A model generated the notes under the pieces. That model was not told the DNA's origin and did not search any database. It saw nothing but the letters and a program-made list of their open reading frames with translations. The position numbers and the translations under genes were made by a program. From Pomphorhynchus laevis (Eukaryota; Acanthocephala; Palaeacanthocephala; Echinorhynchida; Pomphorhynchidae), in contig WNNJ02002094.1 in NCBI GenBank assembly GCA_012934845.2, positions 178,093-242,092 of the forward strand: DNA of 64,000 nt, in the 5' to 3' direction. Shown piece after piece: positions 53,001 through 64,000 of the stretch (its first letter is position 1; every line of letters begins with the position of its first letter).

Positions 53001-55270
53001 AGTGAGGACTGGACGTTGATTCACGACTTTCAGACACAATGTAACTTCTAGACGACCATTTCCAAGCAACACCATTTTCTTTAAATGTCGTATTTCGTAA
53101 AAATTCCTAGACCGTTGTTTACAACGCGAGACTGAAATCTTTGAAACTTTACAAGTTATTCGAAGTTCATCGACGTCGACGCTGAAGTTTTAAATAAAAC
53201 GCAGTGTATATGGAACTCGATATTGATACGTGCAAGTCGAGACCTTTTACGTGCCCATGTGACATACTACGACATAATAATTGCCAATAGACAATTAACG
53301 ACACTGTATACCAGCGACTAATTTGTTATAAATGCAACAAATTGGTATGGACTATCCGACGACCTGTCGTCTCTTTAGAATTGGAACAACTTAAATGGCA
53401 TCTTAATCGTCACTTCAGACACAGACCACGTCAGAATATCCCTCTACATGAACACAATATTACGAATTTGCCAGATAAAAATTCGACAAACGCCCAAATG
53501 GAAGTGTTAGATATGGGCTTGAACTTTCGACAGTATCGGAATTTTCGCGGTTTGATATAATCAATGCTATTAGGCGATTACCATTTATTGTTCGTGATGA
53601 CCCTGTTAGAGGATTAGTACGTAACGAATTATTCAAAAGCATGTCTTGAAAATTACTTGAAAATAAAACCGAATCATCTTGCAAACGAGAATATGAAACC
53701 ACACCTGCGACTTGCACTATCTAAATTCAAGAATATGAATGATCTCGTCTTTAAGAAGGCAGATAAGTCGAACAATTTCGTAATATGGGAAAATTTCGAC
53801 GTATCTCCACATGAAGATGAAGGATTTTGCTAAAATAAGTTAAATTCAATATTAAGAGCACTGCCGACTTCTTATTACGATTTAAACAACACAACTATTT
53901 TGAGTTTGACATTCGTTATTATCATCAACTACCCTGAACAGCAATGGGTACACCAGTTACACTCACTTATGCAATACTGGTTTTTGGCTATGTGGAGAAT
54001 CAGTTACCTGCGTTCGCAAATAACATCGTCTTCTGTCAATGCTACATCGATGACATCATTGTGGGATGGAGATGTAGCATATAAACGCTTAATAAATGGA
54101 CATCTCATTATGAGCGAACAAGCGGATTGAAGCTAACTTTATCGTGTATTAGTGATGGGTTGTGTTGCAAATTTCTGGATTTAACGCTACGAAAGAATAG
54201 CAGTGTGTGGAAGACCGAACCTTACCAAAAGTCCTCGTCACGAACCATGTGTATGCAGCTAAAATACTCAAATACTCCTGGAAATGTAAAGCGAACAAAG
54301 ATTCGAAATAAAGCAAAGCGCATATCCAAAATGTGTAGCAATGTAGCAAATAGAGATAACATCTCCGAAAACTGATGATCTGAAGTCGCTTGGATATTTT
54401 CACATATCGATGTATCACTTCATAGAACATGTGAAAACTATAGCAAGGCATTATCTGTTGCTCAAATTTGATCACCCAGAAAAAGCAAAGCGACACGCCT
54501 TTATTGTAAATTACCATACCGGCTTGCACAAATTATCTAAATATGTGAAAATGGCAATTCAAGAACTGCCACCCGAACTGGTTGAGTGTAATGGTTCCCA
54601 TGAAGTACATTTCCGACATGCGCCGTCGTTGAAAGATATATTATCACAATCATATTTTAATCCAATCTTTGATAACAGCAGGGAAATTCACTCCATGCAA
54701 TCGTCTACGATGTATGTGCTGTAAAGCAATGCTGAGCGCAAACGAAATCGACAACGACAGGGATCAGATACAATATAAAGGGCGAGGTATACTACAGCAT
54801 CGAAGGTATTGTATATTTTGACACATGTCGAGAGTGCAGAATACAGTGCGTTGAAAAATCTGACCGATGTCTCCAAGTGCTTCAAAACAATATACGCAAT
54901 GATCATCGATGTAATCGGCAAGAGCGTGTTGGTATATTAACGCACCAGCTCTTACATCACGATAATCGTCAAACTTTCCATTTTGTTTTGAGGATTGACC
55001 TACTCTAAGCTACGGAAAGAGCTGGGAATGCGGTGGATTGGGCAGCTAATGACAGATCATCCACATCAAGAAAACACAGAGCATTATTACAGCTTCGAAG
55101 AAAGATTGCAACCAGCATGTAATGGTGTTGAATTCTTCCGTTACTGCCCTTTTTAAGCAAGCTGAAGTTTTTTGTAGTTACAATAGCACTGAGGAAAAAG
55201 TAACAAACAGAACGTTCTCCGAAATATTTGTTGATTTTTTCAAATAAACGTCCATTTGTCAGTTTTGTGT
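53000..55270 (+). mobile_element. second Penelope-like element: RT followed by GIY-YIG, decayed
   Basis: Frames in order: NITNLPDKNSTNAQMEVLDM plus GLNF (53450-53530, the N-terminal PLE motif), FKKADKSNNFVIW (about 53750), AMGTPVTLTYAILVFGYVEN and QCYIDDIIVGW (about 53940-54070, RT catalytic boxes), KFLDLTLRKN (54165), YVKMAIQELPPELVE and HFRHAPSLKDILSQSYF (54530-54660). Then IVYFDTCRECRIQCVEKSDR (about 54805-54865) is a GIY-YIG start, with VGILTHQLLHHDNRQTFHF after it. So the endonuclease follows the RT, unlike the PLE at 15-18 kb. Many frame breaks; old. The 5' flank (about 53000-53130) matches repeat units at 24830-24960. Confidence 0.75.
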
Positions 55271-55429
55271 TATTATTTCTCAAGATTATATTATATTAGA
55301 TTAGATTATAATATTATAATATTATAATTATTTATCAGTCAATTTTGCTAGGTGATTTCGAATCAGAAACCAGCTACAGTATCATTTTTCATTACTTTCA
55401 ATTTTATACATTTTAAAAACGATTTATTT

Positions 55430-55760
55430 TTACGTGGCAAATGCGCGCCAGCGCACGCTTACATGACCACAACAACAAAAAATCTCAAAGAATCTAAATC
55501 ATGTTTCGAGGAGGTGGGTACAGAGGCGGCATTTTAATGCAATAAAGAATAGAGCGCGGCGGGTGTCGAGTGGGAGCTGATTCCAGGCGAGTGGGGCGGC
55601 GACGAGGAAGGATCGGAGACCGCAGTTGTTGGAGTAATTGGGAACGTGAAGTAAAAGGGGATGACGAGAACGCCGCGGTAGCGAGGTGGGGCAAGTGTCG
55701 TCTAAGGAAGGGAGTTTGATGAACGATGGGGAGCCGACAGCGATGAGACGAAAACGAAAA
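55430..55760 (-). mobile_element. LINE B-family 3' fragment
   Basis: Minus strand LLLHVPNYSNNCGLRSFLVA plus APLAWNQLPLDTRRA matches the C-terminus of LINE B (5150-5290), and the 3' hairpin is at 55443-55458 with GTAAGCGTGCGCTGGCGCGC. 5'-truncated, about 330 bp. Confidence 0.8.
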
Positions 55761-55799
55761 ATCGCTTGAAAATGTGGTCATCATCTCCATCATTCTAAT

Positions 55800-57188
55800 T
55801 TATCACTCCGAGACACTCCTAACCATCCAGCAGTCATCGTCGGTCGGATGAAGTGTTTAGGGTGCGTTTCGACTGCTTTTGTAATAACTGTAAAGACACC
55901 AGCAATTCTTCACGATGCTATACGAAACTCAGGTGCAGAAGCGTTTTTACTGGCTTGTTGCGTGTGTGGACCTTCTAGTTATTCTTTATATAAGGCACAA
56001 ATGTGTATCCGTTGGCTACGAGGGCACTAAATTTCTCACAGGATTCTGAAAGGAATACGTTTTTTATAAATTGGTAATGCGAAAAAAATCGCTTGAAACT
56101 GTGGTCCAGGAGCCAAAACTGGCTACGATTGATTTTAAATCCATATATGCTGCTAAATAACTGGACTTCGATCATCAACTCCATATATGTAGCTTGTTAT
56201 ATATAGCTGGTTATATATAGCTGGTTTTCATAGCGAAAGTAACTTGTGTGACTTAGCAACTATTCAATAGATAATTAAGCATCTATAACAAGATCACCAG
56301 TCTCTATTTCAATCGATCTTCATGAACTCATACCGAACTGTTTATATATTCATATTAAACCACTTACTCTTTTTCACAGAGCACAAGAAACCACAAGCAA
56401 AATTCAATAAGCTTATCAGTCCACAATAAAATATTAATTTAGAATTAAATCCATCTTAAAATTAAACGATAAATGAGACGGTACATTATGTTAATGCAAA
56501 TGCTTGTTAATTTGATGGTACACGATGTCACGTATTACTTTTTTGATAAAGACAAGTTTAGTAAACTCAAGTAGTAAGCAGTAGAGTGAAATAATTTTAT
56601 TTATTCAAAATTAGCCGAATTTCCGATAGCTGACTGAAAGAAGACAATAAAAATAAAATTAGTAGCACGTTTACATTATAAATATTTTGCTGCTGATTAT
56701 GATGGCAGGCATCATCGATAGCAATCAGCTATTGAAAATTTGACTGATTAAAAAATATTTATTTCTCCAGTTAAATCAATAATTTAAAAATTTTGTATGA
56801 TAAACATATTTTTAAGAATAAATATATTATGAGAAATACATATATAATAATGCTATATGTAATAATTTCAACTTGATGTTTGGAAAAATCAATTGTTGAA
56901 AGCTTAAGTTAATGATTGCTAAATATAGAAATTGTTAAAAATCGTATGTCAATAATGAAGCAAATCATTGGCTTATTAAATATTTTTGTGTTTATTCTAC
57001 TATGTTCACTAACATATTAGTCACTTATGGTGTAATAAGGCGTACAAATACTCAATTTAATTGTTTTAAATTAATCTTAAAAATGATTGCATCGATTCTT
57101 AAGTAAAACTATCGTCAAAGAGCACAGTAGAAAATTCCTTTTACATTAATATTAATGATAATTTAAAATTAATGTTTATAGAATCTAA
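55800..57188. other. DTWD2 upstream region
   Basis: 55835-55930 is a further degraded unit of the 24400-25370 repeat family (GTGCGTTTCGACTGCTTTTG). ATATATAGCTGGTT is repeated near 56198-56226. An acceptor-like TTTATAG lies at 57174-57180, just before the DTWD2 ATG, so a 5'-UTR exon may lie upstream. Otherwise nothing is recognised. Confidence 0.45.
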
Positions 57189-57899
57189 ATGGATGATTTA
57201 CCGTATGCGAATGACGCTTGTGAAAATGACTCTAAGGGTCGTGATAATTGTGAAAGATGTAAACGACCAGTGAGATGTTGCTTATGCGGTTCACTTCCAA
57301 AATCAGCAATACAACTTAGAGATGGCTTAAGAATTACTATTTTACAACATCCAAATGAGCGCAAAAGAGTGCTGTCTACAACTCGAATACTTCAACTCTG
57401 CATTCCTGATGTCAAAATTGTAACATGTCATCGTATTCGATTCGCCGAGCATCCACAGCTGAACCTGTCGCACCCTAACACATTGCTTATATACCCATCA
57501 CCTCAAGCTACCGATCTTCCATCAGAAATAGAAGGTCATCATTTGGTTTTTTTAGATGCAACCTGGAGTGAAGTCAAGAAAATGTATTTGTCTTCACCAG
57601 ATCTGAAAGATATCAAGCATGTGAAGCTTACATCTGAAACTGTTAGCAAATTTGTTATTCGATCACAGCCAAAAGACAAATTTCTATCGACTATAGAATC
57701 TGTGGCAATATGTCTTAAACAGATACCATCGTATAATGATATCTCGAAGATTCTATTGAAACCACTTGATTTAATGTGCAGATATCAGATAGATCTTGGT
57801 GGTTGTACTGTACATGAAAGCGTTGAAAGCCGTGTGCGAAATAATACTTATGAAAAGCCGTTATCCCAAAAGAGACGAAGATATTTGCTCGATTCATAA
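57189..57899 (+). CDS. DTWD2: DTWD2, tRNA-uridine aminocarboxypropyltransferase
   Basis: DTW-domain (TDD superfamily) enzymes transfer the 3-amino-3-carboxypropyl group of S-adenosylmethionine to a D-loop uridine of tRNA (acp3U). One exon, 236 residues, shorter than human DTWD2 (298) mainly at the N-terminus. Visible: zinc-binding CERCKRPVRCCLCGSLP (Cys21, Cys24 and a CxxC-like pair near 30-33); ITILQHPNERKRVLSTTRIL; LLIYPSP; the DTW-type motif as LDATWSEVKKM (residues 122-132; human DGTW); FVIRSQPKDKFLSTIESVA, the conserved R.QP...LST.E block; and a basic end QKRRRY. The frame is intact. The ATG was chosen because it is the first Met and lies a few bases after an acceptor-like tag. Confidence 0.93.
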   Translation: MDDLPYANDACENDSKGRDNCERCKRPVRCCLCGSLPKSAIQLRDGLRITILQHPNERKRVLSTTRILQLCIPDVKIVTCHRIRFAEHPQLNLSHPNTLLIYPSPQATDLPSEIEGHHLVFLDATWSEVKKMYLSSPDLKDIKHVKLTSETVSKFVIRSQPKDKFLSTIESVAICLKQIPSYNDISKILLKPLDLMCRYQIDLGGCTVHESVESRVRNNTYEKPLSQKRRRYLLDS

Positions 57900-59230
57900 G
57901 CATTACTAGTCATTTGGGATTTAATATACAAGCAAATGTACGCATTTGAAATTTGATATCACGTATAACATATTATGCAAATATTTGAATTGTAATAATA
58001 GAAATTAATAATTTATATAAAGATATCTAATAAAATGCATTAAAAACATGAAAACATTTTACTTAAAATCGGGTGGTTATAAAACAAAAAAGTGCATTTT
58101 TTGCGAATTTTACTAAGACACAATGTTAGTCGATTTATTAATAAAAATTAAACTAAACCAGAATTGAGTCACTAATTCGATCACAATCGTGATCATTCCT
58201 TTTTAGTTCGGTGCCTTCAATAAAAAGATCAATTTTTAGATCCGGAAGAATTTGTCGAACAAAATATAAAATGTAACAGAAATCATAAGTTTATTTAAAG
58301 TCTGCAATAACTTTTACAATATCTTCAAGTATATCACCACATTTATTCTCTTTAAATAGTTTTATATACATATACTTTTATCTCTCTTTAATACTCATTT
58401 AATCCCTTTTTACCCTATTTTACCTCATTTACACACTTTTACACCCTCATATCCTCATGGCATCCTATATCATCTTCCATTTTGCCACCACATGGTACAA
58501 TCTAAAAATTATACATTATTTTTTCAAAAAGTGTAAAGCAGGGTAAGATAAACGAAAATATGATATTAATGCAGTCAAAGATTGTAAATTGGGTTAAGGA
58601 AGGGGAATGTTAATGGGTGTAAAGGAGATAATAGAATTTAAAGTAATTAAATGAGATAAAATGAGTTTAAATTAGGATTACTATTAAAAGCGGAGGTTAT
58701 TTAATACAAGCAAAGCTATCGATAATATGGATGAAATGATCAAAATTGGAACGTTTATGCTTATAAATAAAACTTTTATGAATATTTTAAAAATATTTAT
58801 GAAAAATTTTAAAAATTTTCATTGACGGTAAATGCTTTTTAAATGCTTATGCAGATGTCTCCTTAGTAGACCTACTATCACGAAAAACGACCAATCTCGA
58901 AGTTTGTTTTATTCTAAAAGATATTCCGTGAAATTAACTAATACCTAATTTTATTTAAACTAATAAATAGCTTTACGTATTAGTTAAAAATAAAACATTT
59001 AACAAAAATAAAATTTTGATATTCAAAAATCATAATTCTTATTTTTATTTTTAATAAATAATAACTACATATCGTTGCAGCTATCCACTTGAATGAATTT
59101 TGATACAAATTCCATGCAAACAAATTGGTTACCAAGTAAACAATTAAAATAAATTGATTTTGAAGTAAACCAAGTAAACGATTTGGTTACAAAGTAAAAA
59201 CATACTGTCACGTAAAACTACAACGACTCA
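57900..59230. other. DTWD2 downstream, AT-rich, nothing recognised
   Basis: Possible polyadenylation signals (AATAAA-like, 58030). ACTCATTTAATCCCTTTTTACCC-type imperfect repeats near 58395-58450. No coding features. Confidence 0.4.
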
Positions 59231-59239
59231 AAGTTCTTT

Positions 59240-59420
59240 TTTGAGGCTGGATCTCGTCTCAAAGTTATTGGTAAAGATACTAATAACTTTGTGTTATTGT
59301 AATCGCTAACCTCTGTTAGCATCATCAGAAAAATATGAAGATGCTAACAGAAATTAGTGAAGATATCAATAAAAAAATTCCTCTTTTCTTTAATCCAGCT
59401 CCAATAATTCGTTATCAATA
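59240..59420. mobile_element. decayed MITE related to 43985-44405
   Basis: GCTGGATCTCGTCTC on the left and the complement GGAGCTGGATTAAAGAAAAG on the right, with the internal hairpin CTGTTAGCATC...GATGCTAACAG shared with the larger element. Confidence 0.6.
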
Positions 59421-59820
59421 ATGGATCATTATCAACTATTCAAACTAATATTTTATAATTTGAAAATTCAATATTGACGTGATTCTGACGATGATATAGT
59501 CATTAATCAAAATATAAAGCATGCTTACCTCAATGACAAATGAACTATCTTGCAAAATTATATCGAAATTTAATGAAAACCTCTTTTTATCAGCGAATGT
59601 TGGCGTAAAGTATTCAATAAAATGTGAATTGAACGTTAATTATAGAGCAATTTTTTGTTATTCGAAATAACGAAACAATTGATCTCTTTTCACTTTTATA
59701 TTATATAATATAAATAATATATTTAATTTTCTAATTAAAATTATTAAATTATAGTGAAACAAGTAAAACTAAAATTATTTAACAACTGATTACAATAACA
59801 AATACAAAATACAAATCATA

Positions 59821-59931
59821 ATAGATTCTTGTAATTTTCACTTTTATATTAATAATAATAGATTCTTGTAATTTTCACTTTAATATTAATAATAATAGAT
59901 TCTTGTAATTTTCACTTTTATATTAATAATA
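59821..59931. repeat. 37-bp tandem repeat, three copies
   Basis: ATAGATTCTTGTAATTTTCA begins at 59821, 59858 and 59895. A partial fourth occurrence (AATAGATTCTTTTAC) lies near 60148. Confidence 0.9.
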
Positions 59932-60189
59932 ATTATTATTCATTAAATTAAATTAAATTAAAAGCTACCAAATTAAATTCAATTATGTTCATAGACTTTA
60001 CATGGCATTTTTGGCATTTTTATGCCAAATCCATGTTAATTATAAGATATTTTTTATGGTATCTATTGTGCTTTCCGTATTTTCGTATCTTTCCGTATTT
60101 TTGTTTTCCGTATTTTTCCTGTAACGTTGTGTGAATGCAAATAAATAATAATAGATTCTTTTACTAATTAAAACATGGAAAAAATAGTA

Positions 60190-61910
60190 TAATCTATCTT
60201 TTAAGTAAATAGTGTTCTTCGTTAAATAACGATCCAGGGGGTCATATTCCAATAGCACACACCAACGAGCAGCATTCCGACTGAACCACTCATGGTCTTT
60301 CATACACCTAAGAGTCCAGTTGAGGCGGAAGATGGTAGATAATCTGGGAATGTGAAGCATAAGAAACCTTAGTCTTTGCTCTTGGGGACGTCCTCTAGAA
60401 AAGAAAACTAATCCTGAGATTGCTCAGGTAGCCCAAGTAAATGCAAGTACCTGTGCATTCCCTCTTAATAAAATATGTTGGGCCCGTTTTAGAGCCCATC
60501 TAGCTCTCTTCAGCACACTTTTGAATCTATCCAAGTCTGATCCGGCCGATCATTAGGTAAACCCCAGATATCTTACTCGATGTGTAAAGACTGGGAGTGG
60601 TTGATTATTAAAAATTGAAGAGAGATGATATTGCTAGTCTCTTTAATTTTTTCTTAGTAGCAGGGGCGCCATTAAAAGCCCCCACCTTGATTTGGAGGAG
60701 TTTCGAAGAAGATTGGAAGGGGTAGCTGGTCTTTTAATCTTAAAACGAAGCGGCTGATGTCCTAGACTACATCTTTGCACTTGCGTTTAGAAAACAAGGA
60801 TGTGATATCATCAGTGTACATCACTAGATGCTCCTGTTTGAAAGGTTTGAAATGTACAATGGAAGGTATAATATAGGAGAAAGCAGAGAGCCTTGAGGCA
60901 CACCTGTAATAGTATAGAACAGACGTTCATCAGGGTTTTCTTCATAAAAGAACCGCTTCGTATACAGCAAAATCTCCACCCTTTTTACAATTTTCGCAGT
61001 CATCCCGAGAGACCTGAGAGAAGATACAACAAAAGTAATGGAGATACGGTCAAATGCAGCGGAAAAATCAAGAAAAATCGCCACAGCAAGCTGATGACTG
61101 TTATCTTGACAAAATCGGTATATTTCACCAATTGCTGAATGAACCAAGTGACTTTTTACAAACCAATGAAAATCTGGTGGGATTAAATTATGCATGCATA
61201 GATGGGCGCGGATTCCACGCGCAAGCGCCTTTTCGTAGATGGAGATGAGGGAGTTGTGAATCGAAACGGGCCGCAGATCTTTAGGACATGTAATAGATTT
61301 TTCTTAGCTAAAACCCCTTCGGCTAATGTTTATGCCGGCGATATCGGACGAGGTGGCTAAAAGCATAGTGATGGCAACCTTTTTTTCTGACTGACTGCAA
61401 AAGCTGACATACCCTAGTGGAAAATGGCGCTTTGTTTTTGGATGTACCTGGAAGTGGACCCCAGGAATTCAGGATATCTGTAACAGATAAGTCCCTAATC
61501 CTGAATCACTCCAAATTGGGATTGGTTGGGGGAGATTGAGTGACTCTATAATTTTGTAGAAATAGTGACTACTCCAAAACGTTATCAAGACCTAAACCAC
61601 TGATCCAGCCCGATGCCCTTTCCTTCTAGCAGACAAACTTCTTAAATATTTTCCAAAAGGAAGACTAAGAATGATTAAGACGAGAAAGGCTCGTCTTATC
61701 TATGCTCAGCTATAAGCTATATCTAGAACTTCAATATTCTTTCGATAGGGCCTGTCTAAAAGAACCAGAGAGATTGGGAAGATGTAGCATTTTTGATAGG
61801 ACCTTGAATTGTGTGTAGGAGTGGGATTGAATATACGACCATTATAGGTGGTCGAAAGTATCGCGGTAGCTTTCGAAATGATGTAGGAATTTAATCGAGT
61901 CAGAAAGATT
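60190..61910 (-). mobile_element. LINE D, APE-type, 5'-truncated
   Basis: Minus strand: endonuclease-RT linker (FNSYIISKATAI-type region, 61905-61750), RT from HNLIPPDFHWFVKSHLVHSA with LAVAIFLDFSAAFDRI, ITGVPQGSLLSPILYL (61195-60824), and the C-terminal HIPRLSTIFRLNWTLRCMKD-HEWF near 60360-60290. Related to LINE D' along its whole length but keeps the LDFSAAFDRI block that D' has lost. Frames are broken. Confidence 0.75.
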
Positions 61911-62224
61911 TAAAAATCCTTTAAAAAACTCAAGAGAAATGGATTAAATTTTAATGATCTTATCTTTTTAATAATCATACTATAAATATCCTCTAGTTTT
62001 ATATTTAAATGTTTATATTTATATTATTTGTAATATATTATGTAATACATAAATACTTCATTAACTTGAATTGATATAATTGTAATATACAATTATATCG
62101 TAATAATCAGAAGTTACAAATCCTCGGAAGACTAAATGCTGATCGATATTTCTTGTTCATCGAAATCATGGACAATTTTGTTAAATTTTAGTGTGCCGTA
62201 TCATGTACAATTTTGTTTTAGTGT
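61911..62224. other. AT-rich spacer
   Basis: Nothing recognised. GTGCCGTATCATGTACAATTTTGTT / GTGTGACGTATCTTGG are short imperfect repeats. Confidence 0.4.
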
Positions 62225-63225
62225 GACGTATCTTGGATTTTTCCGATAATCAAAATATAAATATATGGATAAAATTGAATTAATAGAATCCTTAAATATT
62301 TTGATAAATCAAAATTATTTAAAAGTAGGGACATCTATATTTAGACAAGTAAAGGTGTTCCAATGGGTGGTAATAGTAGCCCAATTATAGCTGACTTGTT
62401 TTTAAGCTTTATAGAATATGAATTTGTTCATAACTGTGTAAAAACTAAATCTAAACTATATAAATACATAAAATATATGTTTCGATGCATTGATGATATA
62501 TGTGTACTTAACTCTAATAATTTTTATTCAACAAGCGAACAAATTTATCCAGGTAGCCTCATTACTTATAAGACTAATATTAATGATAAAGAAACTGTAT
62601 ATTTAGATATGAACATTATAACTGTTTAAAAAATAAATCCGAATTATATAAAGATATGAAATATATGTCTCGATACATTAATGTATTTAACTAAAAAATT
62701 TTATTCAATTAGTAAACAAATTTATCCATGTAGCTTCATTCTTATTAAAACCAATATTAATGATAAAGAAGGTGTATATCAAGATATGAACATCAAATTA
62801 ACATCAATTAAAACTGCAATTAATTTATATCGTAAAGACGACATATTTAAATTTACAAGAAACATATTTTTGCATGAGCATTCATGCATACCATAAAAAT
62901 ATAAAAAAAAATATAAAAAGATATAAAAGCTAAAGGTTTATATTATAAACTAAAACTTTTCTCATTTCTTTGATCCAGCAACAATATGTAATGATATTGG
63001 CTTTCTTAAAAATCATTTAAATAATTTAATAGATACCTATTTTAAACTAGGTTACTATAAAAATAAAATCAAACAGAAAATAGTAAAATATATAAATCAA
63101 CACAATAATATAAAGAATAAATTTAAACTCTTAAGTGGCAAATTTTTATGGATGGATAATAAATAATATACTTTGTATTAGAATAAGATACTAGATAGTT
63201 TTATCGGAGGAAATACATCATTTCT
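62225..63225 (+). mobile_element. Penelope-like element, RT C-terminal half plus terminal-repeat start
   Basis: Begins at MDKIELIESLNILINQNYLK (62263), then in another frame MGGNSSPIIADLFLSFIEYE and FRCIDDICVLNSNNFYSTSE (62363-62629; IDDI is the catalytic box). A partial second copy follows: YSISKQIYPCSFILIKTNIN and YRKDDIFKFTRNIFLHEHSC (62681-62896). Then FKLGYYKNKIKQKIVKYIN and FLWMDNK (about 63030-63165), running into the terminal repeat TTTGTATTAGAATAAGATAC (R13), cut at about 63225. Broken by insertions of AT-rich sequence. Confidence 0.75.
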
Positions 63226-63310
63226 CATATCTTCTTACAAAAAAATATAAAAAGATATAAAAGCTAAAGGTTTATATTATAAACTAAAACTTTTCTCATG
63301 AGTTTTTTTC
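62905..63310 (+). repeat. direct repeat flanking the PLE 3' end
   Basis: ATAAAAGCTAAAGGTTTATA plus TTATAAACTAAAACTTTTCT occurs at about 62923-62962 and again at about 63258-63298, with AAAAATATAAAAAGATAT before each. Confidence 0.8.
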
Positions 63311-64000
63311 CGCATGAGTTTTATTTTAAATTACAATTTTAAATGTCTGACTTGAAATGAATATTAATTGAAAAAATCTGATATAATTATTTATATTTTA
63401 TTAATATATTTATCTTTATTTTTAATTTATAAATATTTAAAATATTTAAAAATAAATATTTATATTTATTTTATAGTAATTTATATTAACATTTATTTTT
63501 AATAAATGTTATTATATTTTAAAAATAAAAATAATTTTAATTCCTGACTTGAAATAAATATTAATTGAAAAAATCTGATTATTAAATAATTTTTAAAATT
63601 ATTTATTTAAAACATTTACATTTTTGCTGGTATTCATTTATTTCCATTATTTTTGTTGTATTTTATTTTCGTCGTTTGTGAGCAAAGATATCTGCTCACT
63701 ACTGTTTTTGCAAATAAAGGAGTCATTCATTCATTATTTAATATTAAATAATATTAAATAATATTATTATGTTTAATATTGTATTTTAATATAATAATAT
63801 ATTATATTATTATGTTAAATGCTCATGCAAAAATACGTTTCTTGTAAATTTAAAAATGCCATCTTTACGATATAAATTAAAAGTAATTTTAATTAAGATT
63901 AATTTAATATTATATTTATATAATATATTTAAAATTATATTATTTAATATTTATTTAATAATAAAATAAATATTAAATAATATAATATAATATTATTATA
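63311..64000. other. AT-rich end with a small PLE scrap
   Basis: CTGACTTGAAAT(G/A)AATATTAAT plus TGAAAAAATCTGAT is repeated at about 63341 and 63544. 63818-63910 is a minus-strand PLE piece (complement of the KDDIFKFTRNIFLHEH coding region, as at 15760-15840). The rest is A/T-rich self-complementary sequence. Confidence 0.55.

Noticed and set aside
54688-55283. Minus-strand frames over the end of the second PLE.
   Set aside because: The plus-strand readings match GIY-YIG motifs; the minus-strand frames match nothing.

Overview
This window is AT-rich nuclear DNA from an invertebrate animal; I cannot name the phylum. The evidence is intron-split animal genes with short 'tttag'-type acceptors, together with the repeats: two kinds of Penelope-like element (PLE), several non-LTR retrotransposon (LINE) families, a Merlin DNA transposon and MITE-like elements. 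I see no bacterial features, rRNA, tRNA, CRISPR, LTR element or Polinton.

Four host genes can be supported. ERp29 (Windbeutel family, + strand, 7883-12729, 5 exons) is an ER-lumen secretion factor. An intronless gene of 810 codons lies on the - strand at 21155-23587; I do not recognise it. ABHD16 (+, 27103-46706) is a phosphatidylserine lipase. I could place 16 coding exons for it by splice sites, continuous phase and similarity to the family, and they give an unbroken 476-residue protein. DTWD2 (+, 57189-57899) is a tRNA-uridine aminocarboxypropyltransferase.

Layout. 1-1400: 3' part of a LINE with a restriction-enzyme-like endonuclease, followed by a small open frame with a 22-residue tandem repeat. 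2400-7830: one APE-type LINE split by a second one in the opposite direction, ending about 50 bp before ERp29. 8394-9145: 188-bp satellite inside an ERp29 intron. 12.9-18.7 kb: PLE-derived repeats and a PLE with its GIY-YIG domain in front of the reverse transcriptase. 21-23.6 kb: the intronless gene. 27.1-46.7 kb: ABHD16, whose introns 7, 8, 10, 12 and 13 hold nearly all of its length as inserted elements. 49.2-52.6 kb: the best-preserved LINE. 53-55.3 kb: a second PLE with the usual RT then GIY-YIG order. 57.2-57.9 kb: DTWD2. 60.2-64 kb: more LINE and PLE fragments.

The host genes have no evident functional link to each other. The most unusual content is in the repeats: a conserved pseudoknot-like core in the terminal repeats of the permuted PLE, a covarying stem around GAAA and CTGANGA boxes in the other PLE-associated repeat, a covarying 3' hairpin shared by LINE families, and many perfect short-loop inverted repeats.
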